In this document: positions 7,294-15,451 of the stretch, in pieces
How positions within the stretch are numbered: position 1 is the stretch's first letter
How the letters are laid out: each line of letters starts with the position of its first letter
Source of the DNA: Sporomusaceae bacterium
GTDB lineage: Bacteria; Bacillota; Negativicutes; Sporomusales; UBA7701
NCBI GenBank assembly: GCA_031460455.1
Contig: JAVKTQ010000022.1
Coordinates: 1 to 45,673, forward strand
DNA: 45,673 nucleotides
Direction: 5' to 3'
Program-made: the position numbers and the translations under genes
The notes under the pieces: generated by a model
The model's database searches: none
What the model was told of the DNA's origin: nothing
What the model saw: only the letters and a program-made list of their open reading frames with translations

Positions 7294-8124
7294 TTACCTG
7301 AGATACTGGCGGGGTGTCACCCCGAACTTCTTTTTGAAAGCCTTGTGAAAATGGCTTTGGTCGCAGAAGCCCGTCTCCATCGCCACGGCGACGATTTTCC
7401 GGCCGCTGGCCAGCAGATCGGCCGCCTTCGTCAGACGCACGTCAAGCTGGTACACGTGCGGCGGAACGCCGACCGTCCGCTCGAAAACCCGGCAGAGATG
7501 GAAAGGGCTAAACCCGGCGATCGCCGCCAGCGTCCCGATCGAAACATTCTCGTAGCAGCAGTCGCCGAGATACTCGCATACCCGTCGCACCGCCCCCGTC
7601 TCGTCGCCGGCTGCCGGCCATTCGTCCCGGCCGCGGGAATGACGGTTGACCAACAGGGAAAAGACCTCCCGCAGCAGACACTCCTTGGCCAGTTGCGAAT
7701 CCGGTGACGGCGCCAGCTCATACAAGCGGAAAATCTTCCCGTACAGTTCGCCGTCCTTCAGCAGCGGCACGGGGAAATGGGCCTCCGACGCTTCCCGTCC
7801 CGGCAGCTCCGTCAGCAGGGCGGCGAAAAGCTCCCGGCTGATCCGCAGCGAGCGGCTGGAATAACTGGCCCCGCAAGGAATGTCGCCGGCGTGTGCCTCG
7901 CCCCACTCGCTCACGAAAATTGACCCCGGCGTGATAGCGTACTTCTCCCGCCTGCTCTCGCTGATCCGCACCCCCGCCTCGGCGACACTCAGACTGAAAA
8001 CGCCGTGGATGTGCCGCGGCACGTGGCGGGTGACGCCGACGCCACGGTAAAGCTCCAGCCCAGGGATGTCGCCCACGCGGCAATAGCTGATCCCATCCGC
8101 GGGGGCAACGCTACGACCGTTCAT
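7294..8124 (-). CDS. AraC-family transcriptional regulator
   Basis: A 276-residue regulator with an N-terminal cupin-type sensing domain (about 1-165; HIHGVFSLSVAEAGV) and a C-terminal double helix-turn-helix AraC domain (about 175-276) containing LAAIAGFSPFHLCRVFERTVG and the family signature ending in GFCDQSHFHKAFKKKFGVTPRQY. The frame is open for 20 more codons, but ATG 8124 is preceded by GGGAGGTG seven bases upstream, so I take it as the start. It is divergent from the MFS transporter at 8285 and may control it, as is common for such pairs; the ligand is unknown. It ends in a strong terminator. Confidence 0.9.
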   Translation of the reverse strand: MNGRSVAPADGISYCRVGDIPGLELYRGVGVTRHVPRHIHGVFSLSVAEAGVRISESRREKYAITPGSIFVSEWGEAHAGDIPCGASYSSRSLRISRELFAALLTELPGREASEAHFPVPLLKDGELYGKIFRLYELAPSPDSQLAKECLLREVFSLLVNRHSRGRDEWPAAGDETGAVRRVCEYLGDCCYENVSIGTLAAIAGFSPFHLCRVFERTVGVPPHVYQLDVRLTKAADLLASGRKIVAVAMETGFCDQSHFHKAFKKKFGVTPRQYLR

Positions 8125-8284
8125 CGCCGCCACCTCCCAACACCGCAAAATAATACAAGAAACCGTTCCTGAAAGCCCTGACAATGGTACTAAGCATTAA
8201 AGCTCCGCTATTAGCAACCATTATATACCAACCGGGGCCGAAGGAAAAGCGCTTTCGGCCAATTGAGAGCAAGGAGGAATCCCT

Positions 8285-9505
8285 GTGCAGCCAACAAACA
8301 AAACAAACATCGCCACATTCTTCACCGCCTATATCCTGTCCGCTTTCGGTTTCGAGTTCGTTTTTTTCCTGATGACCATCTATGTCTACGGCTTAACCCA
8401 GAGCGCCCTCAACGTCGGCGTATTCGGCGCGCTGACCTTCGTTCCGCGCTTGTTCGCCCCCCTTTACGGCGTCGTCATCGACCGCTACAGGCGTGCGACC
8501 GTGCTAGCCGGGGTTTCGGTCGTAACGGCTCTCCTTGTGGCCACTATGAGCCTCAGTCTCGGCCTGGCGTGGATATACGCCTTGTGGCTGCTCATCTCGG
8601 TGCTGCTCACCGTCATCTCCATCGTCAGAACGGCACTGATGACCGAAATCATGGCCAAGGACGGCTTTGTCTTAGGCAACTCCGCGGTATTTATAAGCCT
8701 CAATTGCGCCAAGATGCTTGCCCCGTTCCTCGCCGGCTTCGCCACCGCCCTCTTCAGCCCCGCTGCCCTCTTCATCGCCACCGGCGCTGTTTTTCTGGCC
8801 GTCGCCGTGCTCAGTCGCCTTATCGATATTCCGCGCCAAACCTGCCCCGCCAAGGAGCGCCAGGTTCTGGGCGAGATGACTGCCGGCATTCGCTTCATCC
8901 TTGCCAGTCCCCAACTGCGCTTCCTCATCGCCGTCGCCTTCCTGTGGGCCATGTCCCTGCGCCTGCAGCTACCGCTATTCGTCGTCTACGTCAAATCTTC
9001 CCTCGGCGGCGGCGACGCGGAATACGGCCTCTTCATGACCGTCGTCGGCCTCGGCAGCATCCTCGGCAGCCTCGCCGGCCCGTGGCTCATGAAGCGCGGC
9101 AACCCTCTCCCCCTTGCAATGGCCGGGCTCACCGTCCACTATGCCAGCTTTGTCCTCCTCGGCTTCGTTCCAAGCTTTCTCCTTGCTACGGCGACTGTTT
9201 TCGGCGGCTACGTCTTCTTCTACGCCGCCCTCGTCGGGATCCACGCCCTCCGGGACAGAGGCACCGCCGCCAACCTCCGCGGCCGCGTCTACGGCTCCGT
9301 TACCGCCATCCTGACGCCGGCCGCCATCGTCTCCATGCTGGCCGGCGGCTATCTCGCCGGCCGCTTCGGAGCCGACAAAGTCCTGGCCGGCGCCGGCCTC
9401 GTCGCGCTCGCCACCCTCTACCTCCTCTACTATTTCGCCTGCCGGCGCTGGACCGGCGCGGCGGAAGGCGCTCTCACACCAGCGGGAAACCAGGCTGAAC
9501 GATAG
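8285..9505 (+). CDS. MFS transporter
   Basis: A 406-residue membrane protein with about twelve hydrophobic segments. The loop after helix 2 carries GVVIDRYRRATVL, the MFS signature region (D-R-x-R-R). The general look (FGFEFVFFLMTIYVYGLTQS, GLGSILGSLAGP) places it with the drug/siderophore exporter-like MFS proteins (MFS_1/MFS_3). The start is GTG 8285 with AAGGAGG six bases upstream. It is divergent from an AraC-family gene, which is its most likely regulator; the exported compound is not predictable. The gene ends in a bidirectional hairpin shared with the convergent GGDEF gene. Confidence 0.9.
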   Translation: MQPTNKTNIATFFTAYILSAFGFEFVFFLMTIYVYGLTQSALNVGVFGALTFVPRLFAPLYGVVIDRYRRATVLAGVSVVTALLVATMSLSLGLAWIYALWLLISVLLTVISIVRTALMTEIMAKDGFVLGNSAVFISLNCAKMLAPFLAGFATALFSPAALFIATGAVFLAVAVLSRLIDIPRQTCPAKERQVLGEMTAGIRFILASPQLRFLIAVAFLWAMSLRLQLPLFVVYVKSSLGGGDAEYGLFMTVVGLGSILGSLAGPWLMKRGNPLPLAMAGLTVHYASFVLLGFVPSFLLATATVFGGYVFFYAALVGIHALRDRGTAANLRGRVYGSVTAILTPAAIVSMLAGGYLAGRFGADKVLAGAGLVALATLYLLYYFACRRWTGAAEGALTPAGNQAER

Positions 9506-9514
9506 CGCAAAAAA

Positions 9515-9538
9515 AAAGCGCCGGAAATCCGGCGCTTT
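9515..9538. terminator. Bidirectional terminator between convergent genes
   Basis: AAAGCGCCGG (9515-9524) and CCGGCGCTTT (9529-9538) form a 10-bp stem with an AAAT loop. On the minus strand it runs into nine T; on the plus strand into TTTAAT. It serves the MFS gene and the PAS-GGDEF-HD-GYP gene. Confidence 0.92.
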
Positions 9539-9546
9539 AATCATTC

Positions 9547-11445
9547 CTACTGCTTCAGCACATTGACGAACCTGTCCACCAGCATGGGGTCGAACTGCCG
9601 CCCCTTGAAGCGTTCCAGCTCTTTCAGCGCCTCCGCGGGCGGTATCGCCTTGCGGTACGGGCGGTCGCTGGTCATCGCGTCGTACGCGTCGGCGATCGAC
9701 AGAATGCGGCACTCCAGGGGGATATCCTCGCCGACGAGCCCCAGCGGATACCCCTGGCCGTTCCACCACTCGTGGTGCTTCAGAATACGATCGGCAATCG
9801 GGCACAGATCGGGGACCGACTGGGCGATGCGGTGGCCGATCTCCGAATGGCGCTGCATCTCCACATACTCCTCCTCGGTAAGCTTGCCCGGTTTGAACAG
9901 AATGCGGTCGGGAACGCCGACTTTGCCGAAATCGTGGAACTGAGCCAACAGGCGGAGCTCGGCCATATCGCGCTCCTCCAGGCCGAGAGCCAGGCCGAGT
10001 TTATCGATCAGGACGATCAGCCGCTCGCCATGGCCGTCGGTGATGAAATCGCGGGCCTCCAGCGCCTTCTTAAGGCCGTGCACCAGCATGCTGCGGGCGC
10101 TCTTGCTGTGATGGAGCTTCTCGCGGTACATATTGTCATCCGCTTCCTTGAGCAGCTGGTGGATATCCTTCGTCTCCGCGCTGGTCACCGCGCAACCGAG
10201 GGAAATGCTCAGCGGCAGGCCGGGTTCCAGCTTGTTTTGCCTGGCGATGGCGGCGCGGATGCGGTCCATAACCTTCTTGACACCCTGGAAATCGATATTA
10301 TACAGCAGGACGACAAACTCGTCCCCGCCCACACGGGCCACAAAATCGCCCTCGCGAACCGCGCTGGCGATCGCCGTCCCGGCCGCGCGCAGCAGCGCGT
10401 CCCCGGCCTGGTGGCCCATCGAATCGTTTATCAGCTTGAGCCCGTCCACATCGCAGCCGACGACGCCGACCCGAAGCTCGCGGGCCGCCTCCAGACGGCG
10501 GACCTCCTCATCGAAATAAGCCCGGTTGTAAAGCCCGGTCAGCGAATCGTGCATCGTGATAAACCGCAGCTTCTCCTCCAGCTCCTTGCGCTCCGTTATA
10601 TCCCGCGCCACCGACAAAACGGTTGTCTGCCCGTACAGCGAAAACAGGTGGGCGTTTACCTCCACCGGGATTTCGGCCCCCGCCTTTGTCCGGTGCACAG
10701 CCTCAAACAGAGCGTGCTTCTGCTGGCGGAGCTTGTGGTCGATCAGCGGGAGCTGGGCGGCGATGACCGGCTGCTCGATATCGGCCGGCGAAAGCCTTAG
10801 CAGCTCCTCGCGGCTGTACCCCAGCCGCAGGCAGGCCACCTCGTTCACCTCGATCAGCCGGCTTGGCTCTTCGCCCTTTGCCAGGCTGTAGACAAAAACA
10901 GCGTCGTTGACACTGTTGAACAGAACCTGGTAACGCTCCTTGCTTATCCGCAGATCCTCTTCCGCCTGCTCTCTTTCGGTAACGTCAAGCCCGACGCCGA
11001 CGATATAATCGCCCTCCTCGCCCACGCCGCGCAGGACGGTGAACGACCAGGCAACAAGGCGGAGATGGCCGCTCTTGGTCAGCCAGAAATTGGCCGACGC
11101 CGTACGGCACTCTTGAGCCTGCAGCTTGCCGATAATCGTCTGCACCGTCAGAACATCGTCAGGCAACAGCAGCATATCCCACAGATACCGTCCGTCCATC
11201 TTCTGCCCCGGCGCGGACAGCGCCTGGCGGAAAGCCTGATTCAGGCGGACAATCCGGCCGGTGGAGTCCACCACTACCACCAGCGCGTCGACGGTATCGA
11301 GCACCGAACTCAAAAACTTATTGGCCGCCCTCGACAAATCCAGCTCTCTGTTCAGGCCGGCTTTTGCCGACGCCAGCTCGGCCAGCTGCCGGTGCAGCGC
11401 CCCATCCTCATCGGGGTGGCGTTTCGCGTGCTCGTGACTTGACAT
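9547..11445 (-). CDS. PAS-PAS-GGDEF-HD-GYP cyclic-di-GMP signalling protein
   Basis: A 632-residue soluble protein with a coiled-coil N terminus (about 10-45), two PAS domains (about 48-165 and 170-290), a GGDEF diguanylate cyclase domain (about 295-455, intact GGDEF at 373-377) and an HD-GYP phosphodiesterase domain (about 457-632, with HDFGKVGVPD, HHEWWNGQGYP and the late DAYDAMTSDRPYR). Both output domains keep their key residues, so it could make and break cyclic-di-GMP. It has no membrane segment, so the PAS domains sense a cytoplasmic cue. TTG 11451 is possible, but ATG 11445 has AAGGTG at a proper seven-base distance. Its C-terminal half is paralogous to the proteins at 27874 and 32281. 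Confidence 0.92.
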   Translation of the reverse strand: MSSHEHAKRHPDEDGALHRQLAELASAKAGLNRELDLSRAANKFLSSVLDTVDALVVVVDSTGRIVRLNQAFRQALSAPGQKMDGRYLWDMLLLPDDVLTVQTIIGKLQAQECRTASANFWLTKSGHLRLVAWSFTVLRGVGEEGDYIVGVGLDVTEREQAEEDLRISKERYQVLFNSVNDAVFVYSLAKGEEPSRLIEVNEVACLRLGYSREELLRLSPADIEQPVIAAQLPLIDHKLRQQKHALFEAVHRTKAGAEIPVEVNAHLFSLYGQTTVLSVARDITERKELEEKLRFITMHDSLTGLYNRAYFDEEVRRLEAARELRVGVVGCDVDGLKLINDSMGHQAGDALLRAAGTAIASAVREGDFVARVGGDEFVVLLYNIDFQGVKKVMDRIRAAIARQNKLEPGLPLSISLGCAVTSAETKDIHQLLKEADDNMYREKLHHSKSARSMLVHGLKKALEARDFITDGHGERLIVLIDKLGLALGLEERDMAELRLLAQFHDFGKVGVPDRILFKPGKLTEEEYVEMQRHSEIGHRIAQSVPDLCPIADRILKHHEWWNGQGYPLGLVGEDIPLECRILSIADAYDAMTSDRPYRKAIPPAEALKELERFKGRQFDPMLVDRFVNVLKQ

Positions 11446-11605
11446 CAGCAATCACCTTCTTACTATATAATGCCGGATTATCTGCATGCACTATTATTAT
11501 CGTAATATTGTCGCCGGAAATTAAGGGACCGTCCGCACGTCGATCGTCGGCGCCATGAAGGAAACGGGACATACAAGTGCGAATAAATACAGTCCAGGCT
11601 TTTGC

Positions 11606-11756
11606 GGCCATTGATAAGCCCCCGTCTGCGGCGTTGCTCCTCGGCTGCCATCCTCAGCGTACGTTCGTGTACGCTTCCGGTGTCAGCCTCCGGTGCGCCT
11701 TGCATCTGGGCACTTCTAAATGGCCTCCTTCGGCCGTGAATAAGCCCCCATCTGCC
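11606..11756. repeat. Dispersed palindromic repeat, copy A plus a truncated second copy
   Basis: 11606-11725 is an imperfect palindrome: left arm GGCCATTGATAAGCCCCCG, right arm ending CACTTCTAAATGGCC, centre AGCGTACG...GTACGCTT. A fragment of another left arm (GGCCGTGAATAAGCCCCCAT) follows at 11732-11756. It lies between the divergent starts of the genes at 9547-11445 and 11873, unlike the other copies, which follow stop codons. No gene is seen in the 427-base gap. Confidence 0.8.
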
Positions 11757-11872
11757 GCAGACAAGGCACTGCCCCTCCCCGGCGGCAATAAGCCCGTGGC
11801 CGGGAATCGAAAGCCGGCGTTTGGCCGATGCTAATCCCGAGAGCAACCGCTAATCTATATCCGAGGTGAACC

Positions 11873-12832
11873 ATGCGACAGACCAACACGCGTCCCACCG
11901 TCGAAGCGGGCATCATGGCCGCCATCGCCGTCGTTTTCGCCCTCATCAGCGTCTACGTCCCCGTGGTCGGCGCCTTTGTCACCTTCCTGTGGCCGGTACC
12001 CATCATCCTTCTCGGCGTCCGCCACGGCTTCCGCTGGAGCGTCATGGCCACCGTCGTTGCCGGCGTCCTCAGCGCCATCCTCATCTCGCCCCTCAAGGCG
12101 ATCCACATCGTCGTCGGCTTCGGACTCATCGGCCTCGTCTTCGGCCACGCCTTCCGCGCCGGTTTCGGGCCCTTCAAAACCATCCTCTGGGGTTCGGTCG
12201 TCTGCCTGATCTCCAACCTCGCCCTTATGGGGCTCACCTTTGTCGTGATGGGTGTCAACCCGTTCGCCTTTCAAATCGAATCCATGGAAAAATCGATGGT
12301 CGAAGCGATTGAGCTATACCGCGGCTTCGGCATGACGGAAACGATGATTGCCCAAATGCAGGAGCAGTTCAAGATAATGATGACGATCTTTCAGGTGCTC
12401 CTGCCCGCCCTGCTGACCTTGTCCGCCGTTTTTCAGACCTACCTCAACTTCCTTCTAGCCCGGGCGGTGCTGCGCAAACTCGGCCACGCCACCCCCGTCT
12501 TCCCCCCCTTCCGCGAATGGTCGCTGCCCAAGGCGATGCTCTACATTGCCGCCCTGGCCACCGCGGGCCTCTTTTTTAGCCAAAACCTGCAAAACGACCT
12601 GCTTGCCAAAATTGCCCTAAATCTGCTTGGGGGATCGGTCATACTCCTTTTCGGGCAAGGCTTGGCGCTATTTTACTACCTTGCCGACAAATACAATTTG
12701 TCAAGGCTTATGCGCACCATTATACTGATTATGATATTGACCAACTCTCTTCTACAAACAGTCGTCGTTTTCGCTGGCATTTTCGATCTTGCCGTCAATT
12801 TCCGCCAGCTAAATACACCCCGGTCGTCCTGA
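11873..12832 (+). CDS. YybS-like (DUF2232) integral membrane protein
   Basis: A 319-residue membrane protein with about eight hydrophobic segments: a helix-rich first half beginning TVEAGIMAAIAVVFALISVYV, an amphipathic stretch around residues 140-170, and further helices to the end. Both sequence character and place (directly before gdpP and rplI) match the YybS/DUF2232 family of Firmicutes. The fold resembles the membrane part of ECF-type transporters, but the cargo, if any, is not known. ATG 11873 follows GAGGTG. It lies 14 bases before gdpP and is probably cotranscribed with it. Confidence 0.85.
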   Translation: MRQTNTRPTVEAGIMAAIAVVFALISVYVPVVGAFVTFLWPVPIILLGVRHGFRWSVMATVVAGVLSAILISPLKAIHIVVGFGLIGLVFGHAFRAGFGPFKTILWGSVVCLISNLALMGLTFVVMGVNPFAFQIESMEKSMVEAIELYRGFGMTETMIAQMQEQFKIMMTIFQVLLPALLTLSAVFQTYLNFLLARAVLRKLGHATPVFPPFREWSLPKAMLYIAALATAGLFFSQNLQNDLLAKIALNLLGGSVILLFGQGLALFYYLADKYNLSRLMRTIILIMILTNSLLQTVVVFAGIFDLAVNFRQLNTPRSS

Positions 12833-12846
12833 CAGGAGGGTAAATA

Positions 12847-14853
12847 ATGTCCCGCGGACCGTCGCTGTGGTTCGATACCCGCGTCTATCTCGCCGTATCG
12901 GCCGCGCTGCTCCTCATCATCCTCTTCTATAATAAATACGTAGCCGTCATCGGCGCCATCCTCCTCTACATCCTCTACCTCTACGGGCGGGAGCGGCACC
13001 TCGAGCGGCAGAAAGAACTGTCGGCCTACCTTGACCTCATGAGTGAAAGCGTCGGCCAGGCGGCCCGCTACGCCCTCCAGAACCTGCCGCTGGCCATCGC
13101 CATCGTCGACGGCGCCGGCAAGTTCCACTGGCGCAACAGCGTCCTCGCCGACTGGGCGGACGCCGAACTCGGGCCATCCGACGGCATCGACCGCTTCTGG
13201 CCGGGCATCGACCTCGCCCGCCTGTGGGGCAAGGCCGGCTTCGAAGCCTTCCACGCCCGCGGCCGCCACTACCAGGCGGTCTACAAGCCGCTGGAAGGCC
13301 CCAACCAGAACGCCCCGCCGCTCATGATCTTCTCCTTCACCGACATAACCGCCAGCGAAACCGTCAAACTCAGCTGCGAAGGCGCCATGCCGGTACTCGC
13401 GTACATCCAGATCGACAACTACAGCGACGTCCTCAAAGGCCTCAGCGAGAGCCAGCGTTCAGCCATCCTCGCCGAAGTCAACCGCCGCCTCAGCGAATGG
13501 GTCGGCCTCCTCGAAGGCTTCCTCAAAAAATACAGCGAAGACAACTACATCGCCGTCTTTGACCGCCGGGCCCTCGACGCCGCTCTCGCCGACAAATTCG
13601 ACATCCTCGACACCGTCCGCACCATCCACGGCGGCAACCGCATCCCCGTCACCCTCAGCCTCGGCGTAGCCGCCGACGAGTCCACCGTCGCCGCTCTCGG
13701 CCAGCGTGCCCAGGCCGGGCTCGACCTTGCCCTCGGGCGGGGCGGCGACCAGGCCGCCGTTCATATTGCCGGCAAAGTCCAGTTCTACGGCGGCAAAGCC
13801 AAGACCGTCGAAAAGAGCACCCGCGTAAAAGCCCGTATCGTTGCCCAGGCCCTCCGCGACATCATCGCCGGCGCCTCATCCGTCGTCGTAATGGGCCACG
13901 CCAACGAAGACTACGACAGTCTCGGCGCCTCCCTCGGCGTAGCCAGGATGGCCCGCTTCCTCGGCAAGCCGGCCCAGATCGTCGCCAGCCGTCCGGGCGC
14001 GGCGGTCGAAAAACTCGCCGAATGCCTCGACGAATACGAAGAACACCGCACCCTATTCGTCGACCCGGCCCAGGCGGAAGCAACCGTTGGCCCCGGCACC
14101 GTCCTGTTCGTCGTCGACACCCACCGGCCGGCGCTCGTCGCCGCCCCCGCCCTCCTCGGCAAGGCCGAAAAAATCATCGTCATCGACCACCACCGGCGGG
14201 CCGAAGACTTTATCGCCAACCCGCTGCTCGTCTACCTAGAGCCCTCGGCTTCTTCCACCAGCGAACTCGTCACCGAACTCCTCACCTACTTCGACGAGAA
14301 GCTCGACCTCACAAGGACCGAGGCCTCCGCCCTCTACGCCGGCATCGTCGTCGACACCAAAAGCTTTACCGTCCAGACCGGCGTACGCACCTTCGACGCC
14401 GCCGCCCACCTCCGCCGGGCCGGGGCCGACCCCAAACTCGTCCGCCGGCTCTTCCGCGTCGATCTCGACACCCTCAAACACCGGGCCGAAATCATCAACA
14501 ACACCGAAACATTGCCCGGCGGCGTCGTCATCGCCACCTACACCCAAAAAATCAGCGACCCGCAGATCGCCGCCGCCCAGGCGGCCGACATGCTGCTCAA
14601 CATCGAGGGCGTCAGAGTAAGCTTCGTCCTCTTCCCCATCGAAGGCGGCGTAGCCGTCAGCGCCCGCTCCCAGGGCGACATCAACGTCCAGGTAATATTG
14701 GAAGAACTCGGCGGCGGCGGCCACCAGACCGTGGCCGGAGCCCAGCTCAAAGGCGCCAACATCGAAGACGCCAAGAGCCGCGTTACCGCGCTCGTCGCCA
14801 AGTACATCAAGGAGAGTGACAGCCGTGAAACTAATCCTCCAACAAGAAGTTAA
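12847..14853 (+). CDS. gdpP: Cyclic-di-AMP phosphodiesterase GdpP/YybT (DHH-DHHA1)
   Basis: A 668-residue membrane-bound phosphodiesterase of the GdpP/YybT family, which hydrolyses cyclic-di-AMP. Order of parts: two N-terminal membrane helices (about 14-46), a PAS-like domain (about 55-165), a degenerate GGDEF domain (about 170-310; no GGDEF motif is seen), a DHH domain (GHANEDYDSLG; IDHHRRAEDF with DHH at 447-449) and a DHHA1 domain with GGGGHQTVAGAQ. The DHH metal ligands look intact. The length matches B. subtilis YybT. ATG 12847 has AGGAGG eight bases upstream. The 3' end overlaps rplI by 29 bases. Confidence 0.95.
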   Translation: MSRGPSLWFDTRVYLAVSAALLLIILFYNKYVAVIGAILLYILYLYGRERHLERQKELSAYLDLMSESVGQAARYALQNLPLAIAIVDGAGKFHWRNSVLADWADAELGPSDGIDRFWPGIDLARLWGKAGFEAFHARGRHYQAVYKPLEGPNQNAPPLMIFSFTDITASETVKLSCEGAMPVLAYIQIDNYSDVLKGLSESQRSAILAEVNRRLSEWVGLLEGFLKKYSEDNYIAVFDRRALDAALADKFDILDTVRTIHGGNRIPVTLSLGVAADESTVAALGQRAQAGLDLALGRGGDQAAVHIAGKVQFYGGKAKTVEKSTRVKARIVAQALRDIIAGASSVVVMGHANEDYDSLGASLGVARMARFLGKPAQIVASRPGAAVEKLAECLDEYEEHRTLFVDPAQAEATVGPGTVLFVVDTHRPALVAAPALLGKAEKIIVIDHHRRAEDFIANPLLVYLEPSASSTSELVTELLTYFDEKLDLTRTEASALYAGIVVDTKSFTVQTGVRTFDAAAHLRRAGADPKLVRRLFRVDLDTLKHRAEIINNTETLPGGVVIATYTQKISDPQIAAAQAADMLLNIEGVRVSFVLFPIEGGVAVSARSQGDINVQVILEELGGGGHQTVAGAQLKGANIEDAKSRVTALVAKYIKESDSRETNPPTRS

Positions 14854-15271
14854 AAACCTCGGCAAGAAAGGCGACGTCATAGAGGCATCCGAAGGCTACG
14901 CCCGCAACTTCCTGCTACCCAAGAAACTCGCCATCCCCGCCACCGCCGGCAACGTCAACGCCGTCCAGCAGCAGAAAGAAAACGACGCCCGCAAAGCCAA
15001 ACGCCTCCTCGACGAAGCCCGGCTCTACGCCGCCCAGTTCGCCAAGCTCAAAGTCACCGTCGCCGTTAAAACCGGCGAAGGCGGCCGCCTGTTCGGCTCG
15101 GTCACCAGCAAAGACATCGCCGACGCCCTCAAAGACCAGCACGGCGTCGACCTCGACAAACGCAAAATCGAACTCAAGGACGCCATCAAAGCCCTCGGCG
15201 TCTACCCGGTAACCGTCAAGCTGCATCCGGAGGTGTCGACCCAGATAGAGGTTCAGGTCACCGCCCAGTAA
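14825..15271 (+). CDS. rplI: 50S ribosomal protein bL9
   Basis: A 148-residue large-subunit protein. The opening MKLILQQEVKNLGKKGDVIE and YARNFLLPKKLAIPAT are classic bL9; the long central helix and the C-terminal domain (GRLFGSVTSKDIADAL) follow. GTG 14816 would add three residues but leaves only one base after AAGGAG; GTG 14825 sits ten bases after it and gives the family's usual start, so I choose 14825. The start lies inside gdpP, giving translational coupling. Palindromic repeat B begins four bases after the stop. Confidence 0.97.
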   Translation: MKLILQQEVKNLGKKGDVIEASEGYARNFLLPKKLAIPATAGNVNAVQQQKENDARKAKRLLDEARLYAAQFAKLKVTVAVKTGEGGRLFGSVTSKDIADALKDQHGVDLDKRKIELKDAIKALGVYPVTVKLHPEVSTQIEVQVTAQ

Positions 15272-15275
15272 TTTT

Positions 15276-15404
15276 CCCAGACCGCCCAGCAACCCCCATC
15301 TGCGTTGTTGTTCCACCGGGCGCTTGCTAGCGTACGACCCGAGTACGCGTCGCCGCACGCCCGGCGGAGCCGCCTAGCATCTGGGGGCTTCTGAACGGTC
15401 TGGG
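15276..15404. repeat. Dispersed palindromic repeat, copy B
   Basis: The imperfect palindrome is closed by CCCAGACCG (15276-15284) and CGGTCTGGG (15396-15404), a perfect 9-bp outer stem. Inside are CCCCCATCTGCG and CATCTGGGGG, the pair CCACCGGGCG/CGCCCGGCGG and the central GCTTGCTAGCGTACG...GAGTACGCGTC. It starts four bases after the rplI stop and ends 47 bases before lonC. Confidence 0.85.
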
Positions 15405-15451
15405 AGTCGCCTGATTCGGGACTCCTATCACGAACCCGAAAGGACTAAGCA

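Noticed and set aside
15276-15404. Repeat B as a plain terminator of rplI
   Set aside because: It has no T-run, and copies C and E are followed by separate canonical terminators, so the family is not simply a terminator.
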